DNA of 9,100 nucleotides from Thermoplasmata archaeon (GTDB lineage Archaea; Thermoplasmatota; Thermoplasmata; Lutacidiplasmatales; UBA184): assembly GCA_030039825.1 (NCBI GenBank), contig JASHUV010000045.1:1-9100 (forward strand), in the 5' to 3' direction. Shown piece after piece: positions 1 to 5,225 of this stretch (positions within the stretch are counted from its first letter, which is position 1; every line of letters begins with the position of its first letter). The position numbers were made by a program, and so were the translations under genes. The notes beneath the pieces are model-generated. The model made no database searches and was not told where the DNA came from. It saw nothing but the letters and a program-made list of their open reading frames with translations.

Positions 1-861
1 CGAGTCGTCGAGCCCGGCCGCCGCCATCACCTCGCCGAACGACGCCTTCCCGTCCGAGAGCCGGAAGAGGACCTTCCGGCGGATGGGGTTCGCGAGCGCC
101 TCGAGGGCCGAATGCGTCTCGGAGGCGGCGACCGCCCCCCCGAGGGCCGAGGCGGCCGCGGGGGCGATCTCGTTGGGATCGAAGCTCACCCGGAGCGGGC
201 CGTGGCCGGCGAGCCGTGCGGCGAGCCGGTCGAGCAGCTCCGTGACCTGTTCGAGCCGGTGGCGGGCCACGATCCGCTCGACACCGGCGAGGACGACCGC
301 CGACCGGTCGAACTGTCCGACGAAGGCGTCGATCCGGGACTCGAGGCTCGAGAGGTCACCGGGGTCGAGGCTCTCGAAGTGAACGTGCGCCGTCGCCGGG
401 GGACGCTCCTCCGCGATGTAGAGGACCTCGACCCCGCCGTGGGTCGCGAGCTCCCGCGCCTCGCGGGCCGGGGAGCGTTCCCGTCCGGCGGTCTGGTCGA
501 ACCCGCGCTGCTCGGCGACGAGGCGAAGGGTCTCGCGGAGCTGGTCCGGGCGGAACGGCTTGCGGAGGTAGTCGAAGGCGCCGATCTTCATCGCCTCGAG
601 GGCGGTCTCGATCGTCGCGAAGCCGGTGATCATGACGACCGGGGTCCGCGGCCAGCGTGCCCGGACCGTCCGGAGGAGCTCGAGGCCGCTCTGGCGGGGC
701 ATCTTGAGATCGGTGAGGACGGCGTCGGCCTCCTCGTGCTCGAGCCATTCGATGGCCTTCGCGACCGATGGGGCGGCCGCGACCTCGTGGGCGTCGTCCC
801 GGAGAAGCGTCGCGAGCTCGTCCCGGAAGACGGCATCGTCGTCGACGACCAGGAGGCGCAC
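1..861 (-). CDS. Response regulator: NtrC-like receiver, DUF835-like segment, winged-helix output (C-terminus cut by window edge)
   Basis: Read leftward from a GTG at 861-859, the frame stays open for 287 codons to base 1, so the C-terminus is missing. Residues 1-115 form a receiver domain with the acidic pocket D7-D9, phospho-acceptor D51 (in LTDLKMP), T79 and K101 (in LRKPF). The run from 75 to 103 (VVMITGFATIETA...GAFDYLRKPF) is typical of NtrC-family receivers. Residues about 143-232 resemble the second half of DUF835, an archaeal signalling domain (VVLAGVERIV, then VSFDPNEI). Residues about 250-287 (LEALANPIRRKVLFRLSDG) begin an ArsR-like winged helix, so the protein probably binds DNA directly. 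There is no AAA+ domain. The GTG start places M1 immediately before the first receiver strand (RLLVVDDD) and fits a TATA-like patch 28 nt upstream. The histidine kinase at 2565-4019 is a plausible partner. The receiver is certain, DUF835 moderate, winged helix good. Confidence 0.9.
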   Translation of the reverse strand, partial: MRLLVVDDDAVFRDELATLLRDDAHEVAAAPSVAKAIEWLEHEEADAVLTDLKMPRQSGLELLRTVRARWPRTPVVMITGFATIETALEAMKIGAFDYLRKPFRPDQLRETLRLVAEQRGFDQTAGRERSPAREARELATHGGVEVLYIAEERPPATAHVHFESLDPGDLSSLESRIDAFVGQFDRSAVVLAGVERIVARHRLEQVTELLDRLAARLAGHGPLRVSFDPNEIAPAAASALGGAVAASETHSALEALANPIRRKVLFRLSDGKASFGEVMAAAGLDDS

Positions 862-884
862 GATCCCCCGACAGGACCGGCCGC

Positions 885-895
885 GAGATAATCCC
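885..895 (-). promoter_or_regulatory. TATA-like box of the response-regulator gene
   Basis: On the minus strand this reads GGGATTATCTC, an AT-rich island in very GC-rich DNA. Its centre lies about 28 nt before the GTG at 861, so transcription would begin at or next to the start codon (leaderless). It also indicates a promoter separate from the DUF981 gene, whose stop is at 967. Confidence 0.5.
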
Positions 896-966
896 TCGGC
901 TCCGCCGGGGCCGTCGGGGGGCCCCTCGGAGCCGGGAAGGGGTTGGGGCGACGGTGCCCGGGCCCC

Positions 967-1704
967 CTACGGCGGGCTCGTCAGGTGGCCGGGCAGGATG
1001 GCCCCCATGTAGAACCAGGCGGCGACGAACGCCAGGAACATGAAGATCGGGAACCAGACCGTCAGGAGGTAGAAGCTCACCGGGAGCCGGAAGGTACCGG
1101 TCGAGCTCGACGTCGCCTCCTTCGACGGCGACGCGGCCCTCACCGAGAAGGGGGCCCACGTCGGGCCCGGGTGGTCGAGGTACCAGTCGACCGCGAGCGT
1201 CGCCGGGTAGGCGAAGAACGCCGCCGCGGCGAAGGCGAGGTAGAGGAGGAAGGTCTCGAGCGGGTCCTTGGTGAGCCCGAGCACCCCGGGCGAGACCAGG
1301 GTGGTGTACCCCCAGTACCCGTACCACGCGACGATGATCCCGGCGATGAGCGAGAAGATCCCGACGGTCTCGAGGCGCAGGCCGAAGTAGGCGACGATCG
1401 CGTAGACGATCATCACCATCGCGAAGAGCATCAGGACGTCGCCGAAGAAGATGTCATAGGCGCCGAGCCCGTCGGCGAGGGTGAACGGCCAGGTCGTCTC
1501 GATGAACGCTCCGAGCAGGAACGCCGTGGCCCCGATCATGCCGACCGGGATCGCCGAGCCCTTCAGGATCGCCCTCAAGCGGGTCGGGTCGTTCCGGTAG
1601 ATCGCCCAGAACATCCGGAGCGAGCTGTAGACGAACAGCGCGCCCGCCGCCAAGATCAGTGCCACGATGAAGCCCAGGTCGTCGATGAACGGCGCGAATC
1701 CCAT
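967..1704 (-). CDS. DUF981-family polytopic membrane protein
   Basis: The product is 245 residues with about six hydrophobic helices, near residues 10-30, 50-69, 86-107, 112-135, 149-172 and 210-236. A polar loop of about 35 residues (roughly 174-208, rich in S, P and charged residues) separates helices 5 and 6. The pattern, including the GDVLMLFAMVMIVYA stretch and an aromatic-rich WYGYWGY segment, matches my recollection of DUF981, an archaeal integral membrane family of unknown function. It has no signal peptide cleavage site or catalytic motif that I can see. I chose ATG 1704 over the in-frame GTG at 1716 because that GTG lies inside AAGGTGGG (1712-1719), a good Shine-Dalgarno sequence 8 nt before the ATG. 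The same-strand SRPBCC gene is 280 bp upstream and the regulator gene about 105 bp downstream. A transport or membrane-stress role is possible but nothing in the sequence shows it. Confidence 0.85.
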   Translation of the reverse strand: MGFAPFIDDLGFIVALILAAGALFVYSSLRMFWAIYRNDPTRLRAILKGSAIPVGMIGATAFLLGAFIETTWPFTLADGLGAYDIFFGDVLMLFAMVMIVYAIVAYFGLRLETVGIFSLIAGIIVAWYGYWGYTTLVSPGVLGLTKDPLETFLLYLAFAAAAFFAYPATLAVDWYLDHPGPTWAPFSVRAASPSKEATSSSTGTFRLPVSFYLLTVWFPIFMFLAFVAAWFYMGAILPGHLTSPP

Positions 1705-1711
1705 GTTCGTT

Positions 1712-1719
1712 CCCACCTT
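1712..1719 (-). promoter_or_regulatory. Shine-Dalgarno site that decides the DUF981 start
   Basis: The minus strand reads AAGGTGGG, complementary to the usual archaeal 16S rRNA 3' end (GGAGGTGA type), with 8 nt to ATG 1704. It contains the competing GTG 1716, which would extend the protein by only four residues (V-G-T-N). Most of the other genes here lack such a site. Confidence 0.55.
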
Positions 1720-1983
1720 GGCCGGTCCTCGGCCCTGAGCGACGGAGGGCGGGAGGGTGGGGGTAATCCTTCCGTCAACTCCGCTTGAGGGACGTCGAGG
1801 GGCGCCCCCGACCGGCGACGTCGCCGGAGAGCCGGACCGGCCACGCCCCCCCGGGGCGGCGAGGTCGCGCGAGGCCCGCCGCCGTGACGGACGTCCCTCC
1901 TCGGCGAGCCCGGGCGCCCTCAGGAGGCGTCGAGCGTCGGAACGCCCGGGCCGCGGCCGAACGATCGCCGGGGCCGGGCGTAC
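1717..1983. other. Intergenic region between the DUF981 and SRPBCC genes
   Basis: About 267 bp lie between the DUF981 start and the SRPBCC stop. The one AT-rich patch is at 1761-1770 (AGGATTACCC on the minus strand), about 60 nt before ATG 1704; it would give a leader of about 35 nt carrying the Shine-Dalgarno site. The rest is GC-rich, with open frames full of Arg, Gly, Pro and Ala that look like composition rather than genes. I see no RNA gene or clear terminator. Confidence 0.5.
1761..1770 (-). promoter_or_regulatory. Possible TATA-like box of the DUF981 gene
   Basis: AGGATTACCC on the minus strand is the only AT-rich patch upstream of this gene. A start about 25 nt downstream would leave a leader of about 35 nt, in agreement with the Shine-Dalgarno site present. 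The match to a TATA box is weak. Confidence 0.35.
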
Positions 1984-2424
1984 CTACTTCGAGCCCTTGT
2001 GGAAGGTCTTGATGCCGGCGGCGTCCTCGTTGTAGGCCATCTCCCAGGCGCCGCGCACCATCGCCTCGAGCTGGGCGGCGGGGACCCCGGCGACCTGCAT
2101 GTCCCCGAAGATCGCGACCTCGGTCTGGTGGCCGTGGGGCGTGTAGACCGTGAACATCTTCGAGCCGGTCATCGGCCCCTCGATCGCCTCCGCCACCATC
2201 CCGAGCGGCGGGAAGACGGTGATCCGGTTCGCGACCTTGACCCAGGTGCCGTTCATGTTCTGCTCCCACGAGACGACGAACGAGGAGTCCGTGAGCGGTT
2301 TCATCGCCCGGTTCCGCGATCCCTGGTGCGCGCTCCCGTGCGCCTCCGGGCTCTGGAGGTACTTCCAAACGATCTCGAGCGGCGCCTCGAACTTGCTCCC
2401 TTCCTGGTCGTTGATCCGTGCCAT
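1984..2424 (-). CDS. SRPBCC-fold (START/polyketide-cyclase/Aha1-like) small protein
   Basis: This 146-residue cytosolic protein starts with a charged strand and the hallmark EAPLEIVWKYLQSPEAHGSA (about residues 13-32), the beginning of many SRPBCC ligand-binding proteins. Alternating strands follow (SFVVSWEQNMNGTWVKVANR, about 48-67; KMFTVYTPHGHQTEVAIFGD, about 89-108). A long C-terminal helix from about 115 to 141 (QLEAMVRGAWEMAYNEDAAG) closes the hydrophobic cavity in this fold. The family binds lipids, aromatic molecules or partner proteins, and the ligand cannot be read from the sequence. Length is normal for a single-domain member. A TATA-like patch 24 nt upstream of ATG 2424 suggests leaderless transcription from its own promoter. 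It lies between the histidine kinase and the DUF981 gene, in the same direction. The fold assignment is good; the function is unknown. Confidence 0.85.
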   Translation of the reverse strand: MARINDQEGSKFEAPLEIVWKYLQSPEAHGSAHQGSRNRAMKPLTDSSFVVSWEQNMNGTWVKVANRITVFPPLGMVAEAIEGPMTGSKMFTVYTPHGHQTEVAIFGDMQVAGVPAAQLEAMVRGAWEMAYNEDAAGIKTFHKGSK

Positions 2425-2443
2425 GCCGCGGGACCCTCCGCCC

Positions 2444-2455
2444 GATATTTCAAAC
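2444..2455 (-). promoter_or_regulatory. TATA-like box of the SRPBCC gene
   Basis: The minus strand reads GTTTGAAATATC, one of the most AT-rich short stretches in the window, centred about 24 nt before ATG 2424. No Shine-Dalgarno site fits in the remaining gap, so a leaderless mRNA is likely. It lies in the 140-bp gap after the histidine kinase stop, so this gene can be transcribed separately. Confidence 0.6.
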
Positions 2456-2564
2456 CGTCTCGGGCGGAGGACGGATCCGGACTCTCCGGCGGGCCCCCGA
2501 TCGCTCCCCTCGCGGCCCGAGCCCCGGATCGCGGGCCGCCTCCCCCGCCGGGGCGGTCCGGATC

Positions 2565-4019
2565 CTACCGGGCCGCTCCGGCCGCCGCCCTCGGCAAGGT
2601 GACCCGGAAGACGGCTCCGCCGGAGGGGGGCGTCTCGGCGGAGATCGAGCCGTGGTGCGACTGGATGATCCCGTGGCAGATGGCGAGGCCGAGCCCGGTC
2701 CCCTCCCCCTCGGGCTTGGTCGTGAAGAACGGCTCGAAGATGTGGGGGAGGACCTCGTCCGGGATCCCCGGGCCGGAGTCCGCGACCTCGAGGCGGACCC
2801 GCTCCTCGTCGGCCCGAACGGTGACCCGGACCGTCCCGGAACCACGCATGGCGTCCGTGGCGTTATTGAGGAGGTTGATCACCACCTGGGCGAGCTGCCC
2901 CCGATCGCCCCGGACCGGTGTCGGCGTGGTCGGGTACTCCTCGACCACCGTGACATCGGCGGGCTGCTTCCCCTTCAGGAACTCCACGCTCGAGCGGACG
3001 ACCTCGACGAGGTCGAGGTCCGCCGGCTTCGGGGGCTCGCGACGCGCGAAGTCGAGGAGCCCCCGGACGATCGTCGCGGCGACCTCCACCTGGTCGCCGA
3101 GGGTCTGGAGCCGCGAGGCGACCCACGGGTCCTCGCTGCGCCGTCGAACGCTCTCCGCGATGAGGACGATGTTGGCGAGCGGCGTGTTGATCTCGTGGGC
3201 GACCCCGGCGGCGAGCTGCCCGAGCGAGGCGAGCTTGTCGGCGTGGGCCGCGCGCATCTCCCAGTTGAGCTTCTCGGAGAGGTCGACGGCGACCCCGAGA
3301 TAGTGGGTCACCGGCCCCGATCCGTCCCGGATGGCGGTGATGCTGAGGAGGACGGGCCGCTCGTGGCCGAAGCGATCGCGGTTGAGGAGCTCCCCGGACC
3401 AGAACCCCTTCTCCGGATCGCGGAGGTTCTTCCACATCGTCTCGTAGACCTCCGGGGCGGTGTACCGGCTCCGGACGAGCCGGGGGGTGCGCCCGAGGCA
3501 CTCCGCGCGGGTGTACCCATACGTCCGCTCGAAGGCCGGATTGACGTCGACCATCATCCCCTTCGCGTCGGTCAGCTGCATCGGGTTCGTCGACGCGAGG
3601 AACGACGCGTAGAACAGCGCGGCCCTCCGGTGCTCCTCCACCCGATCCGTGACCTCCCGGGTCAGGAGCACCGCCTGCCGGGGCTGGCCCGGTGCCGCCT
3701 CGAGCGCCCGGACATCGACGTCGAGGTAGACCGGCCGGACGCCGGTGCGATGGAGGGCGCGGATCGACCGAAGGGTCGTCGGCCGGCCGTCGCGCAGGGC
3801 GGCCTCGACCTCCCGGCGGACCTCCGGCGACCACGTGCCGTCCGACTCCGAGATGTCGTGGAAATCCGTCCCGAGGATCGCCGGCCCTCGCCCGGTCATT
3901 TCGAAGTAGGCCGGGTTCGCCCATTCGATGGTCCCGGGCTCGGTGATGAGGGCCATCCCGACGGGCGCCGCCCGGTGCACGCGGGCGGCGAGCTCCGCGC
4001 CGAGTTCGGGGGTCGCCAT
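2565..4019 (-). CDS. Cytosolic PAS-PAS sensor histidine kinase, NtrB-like (HPK4-type) core
   Basis: The product has 484 residues and no membrane helix, so it senses an intracellular cue. PAS 1 covers about 10-125 (IEWANPAYFEMTGR) and PAS 2 about 130-250 (MVDVNPAFERTYGYTRAECLG, ending in GVAVDLSE). The dimerisation/phosphoacceptor helix holds LGQLAAGVAHEINTPLANI with phospho-histidine H275. The ATP-binding domain has an N-box around N385-N386 (INLLNNATDA), G1 at 414-420 (DSGPGIP), an F-box at 428-432 (FEPFF) and G2 at 440-445 (GTGLGL), so all catalytic motifs are present. The AGVAHEIN-type H-box is the style seen in bacterial NtrB-like kinases. No cysteine or histidine cluster suggesting haem or iron-sulphur binding is visible in the PAS domains. 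The nearest regulator is the receiver protein at 1-861, two genes downstream on the same strand. Start is the ATG at 4019, just before PAS 1. Confidence 0.95.
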   Translation of the reverse strand: MATPELGAELAARVHRAAPVGMALITEPGTIEWANPAYFEMTGRGPAILGTDFHDISESDGTWSPEVRREVEAALRDGRPTTLRSIRALHRTGVRPVYLDVDVRALEAAPGQPRQAVLLTREVTDRVEEHRRAALFYASFLASTNPMQLTDAKGMMVDVNPAFERTYGYTRAECLGRTPRLVRSRYTAPEVYETMWKNLRDPEKGFWSGELLNRDRFGHERPVLLSITAIRDGSGPVTHYLGVAVDLSEKLNWEMRAAHADKLASLGQLAAGVAHEINTPLANIVLIAESVRRRSEDPWVASRLQTLGDQVEVAATIVRGLLDFARREPPKPADLDLVEVVRSSVEFLKGKQPADVTVVEEYPTTPTPVRGDRGQLAQVVINLLNNATDAMRGSGTVRVTVRADEERVRLEVADSGPGIPDEVLPHIFEPFFTTKPEGEGTGLGLAICHGIIQSHHGSISAETPPSGGAVFRVTLPRAAAGAAR

Positions 4020-4048
4020 GGGACCGCCCGCGGGGGAGGGGCGACGGC

Positions 4049-4056
4049 CATTTCTC
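4049..4056 (-). promoter_or_regulatory. Weak AT-rich patch upstream of the histidine kinase
   Basis: The minus strand reads GAGAAATG, centred about 34 nt before ATG 4019, which would give a leader of roughly 8 nt. It is the only candidate in otherwise GC-rich DNA and is a poor TATA match. It lies in the 191-bp divergent region shared with the GyrI-like gene. Confidence 0.25.
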
Positions 4057-4175
4057 CCTGTCGCCCGACCTGCTCCCGAGGATCCCGCCCGAGCGCCGTT
4101 CGGGGTCGCCGAGCTCGCGCCCCTCGGGACGCCGGAGGCCCGCGCCCAGGGAGGTCGTGCTACGGTCCATCACGG

Positions 4176-4186
4176 AATGTTTATCG
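4176..4186 (+). promoter_or_regulatory. TATA-like box of the GyrI-like gene
   Basis: AATGTTTATCG, with the TTTATC core at 4180-4185, lies about 28 nt before ATG 4211, the spacing of a leaderless archaeal promoter. It decides the start: the frame stays open upstream to a GTG at 4157, but that extension would run through this box. Confidence 0.6.
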
Positions 4187-4210
4187 AGCTCGCGCGGAAC
4201 GGCGGCGACC

Positions 4211-4699
4211 ATGGCGCGCCGAGATCGAAGCGAGGTTCCCCCGCCCGTGGCGGTATTCGTCGAACGCCGACCGGTCCCGGTCTTCCGCTATCCGGCCGAC
4301 ATGACCGGCGCGGGACCCAAACCGGCGTTCGATGTCCTGATGTCCGCGCTTCCCCGGCCGAAGGACCGGGAGATCTACGGTACGTTCCTGCTGAGGGAGG
4401 GCCCCCCGGAGTACTTCGCGTGCGGCGCGCGACGTCCCGACGATCCCGCTGAGATCGAGGACCTGAGCTCGGGGGTCGTCCCGGGGGGATTGTACGTGCG
4501 TCGCGTGTTCCTGGGGGACTGGAGGAACCACCTCGAGGACATCCCGGGGCACTTCCAGCGCATGGTCCAGGAGTTCCACCACGACGCCTCCCGCCCGTCG
4601 CTCGAACTTTACGGGTCGCGCGATCTCCAGCTGTTCCTGCCGGTCACCGATCGAAGCCCCCGGGCGGCCGTACCCCCGCGTCCGGCCGCGACGCGCTGA
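4211..4699 (+). CDS. Stand-alone GyrI-like ligand-binding protein
   Basis: This 162-residue protein has the layout of the GyrI-like/AraC effector-binding fold. An opening strand (VAVFVERRPVPVFRY, about 13-27) is followed by a helix and loop (PAFDVLMSALPRP, 38-50). A second repeat begins with EYFACGARRP (67-76) and VVPGGLYVRRVFLGDWRNHL (89-108). It ends with HHDASRPSLELYGSRDLQLFLPV (123-145). E132, in SLELY, sits where the drug-contacting glutamate of BmrR-type domains falls, judged from memory of the motif. There is no helix-turn-helix, so it is not itself a transcription factor; relatives bind or sometimes hydrolyse small hydrophobic or cationic molecules. The last 15 or so residues are Pro, Ala and Arg rich and probably disordered. 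It is transcribed divergently from the histidine kinase. The fold is likely; the ligand is unknown. Confidence 0.82.
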   Translation: MARRDRSEVPPPVAVFVERRPVPVFRYPADMTGAGPKPAFDVLMSALPRPKDREIYGTFLLREGPPEYFACGARRPDDPAEIEDLSSGVVPGGLYVRRVFLGDWRNHLEDIPGHFQRMVQEFHHDASRPSLELYGSRDLQLFLPVTDRSPRAAVPPRPAATR

Positions 4700-5181
4700 G
4701 GAGCCGTTCCGACCGTCGCCGGGGGCGGGCCGTCGAACGGTCCGTGGACGGGCGCCCCCCCGGACGCCCTCCGGTCGACGCGTCAATTCCTGTTCACGAC
4801 CCCTTCAACCGCCGGCGGAGCGAGAACGAACCCGGCGATCGTCGATGGTCGAGATCGGGCGGACGGCACCGGGACGCCGAGAGGAGGGGGCGGGCCCGAC
4901 CCGCTTCCCGCGGCCGATCGGGCCGGCCGCCCGCTTCCGCGGCCCCCCCGGCGGGCGCGGGCCACACCACGGAGCGGCCCTCCCGACGAGCGCCCGGATC
5001 CCGCGCCGACGGACCGGGACCGCCGGCCCGAGCCGGCGATCATGTCACCGTGCGAGCCATCGGCCGGGCCGACTCGCCGATCGTACCCGGTGGCGGCGGC
5101 CCGCCGCCCGCGGCGCGAGGAAGCTCCGAGCGGCCTCGGGGGTCGTCCCGCCCCGGCCGCACCGGCGACGGTGGCCGACGC
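4700..5181. other. Long GC-rich region without a recognisable gene
   Basis: About 480 bp between the GyrI-like gene and the promoter of the acyl-CoA synthetase gene. Open frames on both strands exist, but their products are almost entirely Arg, Gly, Pro, Ala and Ser with no strand, helix or motif pattern, as expected by chance at this GC content. I found no tRNA T-loop signature, tandem repeat or T-tract terminator. A somewhat less GC-rich stretch at about 4782-4812 (TCAATTCCTGTTCACGACC and on) has no assignable role. Confidence 0.5.
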
Positions 5182-5182
5182 C

Positions 5183-5191
5183 GAGATAAGG
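5183..5191 (+). promoter_or_regulatory. TATA-like box of the acyl-CoA synthetase gene
   Basis: GAGATAAGG is centred about 40 nt before ATG 5226, so the transcript would have a leader of roughly 14 nt. A purine-rich tract (GGGAGGGGGGGG, 5206-5217) ends 8 nt before the ATG and may serve as a loose Shine-Dalgarno site. Confidence 0.4.
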
Positions 5192-5225
5192 CGAACCCGG
5201 GTTCCGGGAGGGGGGGGCGTGGCGC

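Noticed and set aside
112..891. Long plus-strand open frame opposite the response regulator
   Set aside because: Its product is a low-complexity mix of Arg, Gly, Glu, Asp and Pro without motifs. The minus strand in the same interval encodes a clear receiver domain.
4157..4210. Upstream GTG extension of the GyrI-like gene
   Set aside because: The extension would contain the TATA-like box at 4176-4186. ATG 4211 fits leaderless spacing and the usual N-terminus of the fold.
2418..4304. 628-codon plus-strand open frame across the histidine kinase
   Set aside because: It is antisense to a kinase with every catalytic motif intact. Long antisense frames are expected at this GC content because stop codons are rare.
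4783..5043. 86-codon minus-strand frame in the large intergenic region
   Set aside because: It has a low-complexity Arg/Ser/Gly composition, no ribosome site or TATA patch at the right distance, and no resemblance to a known family.
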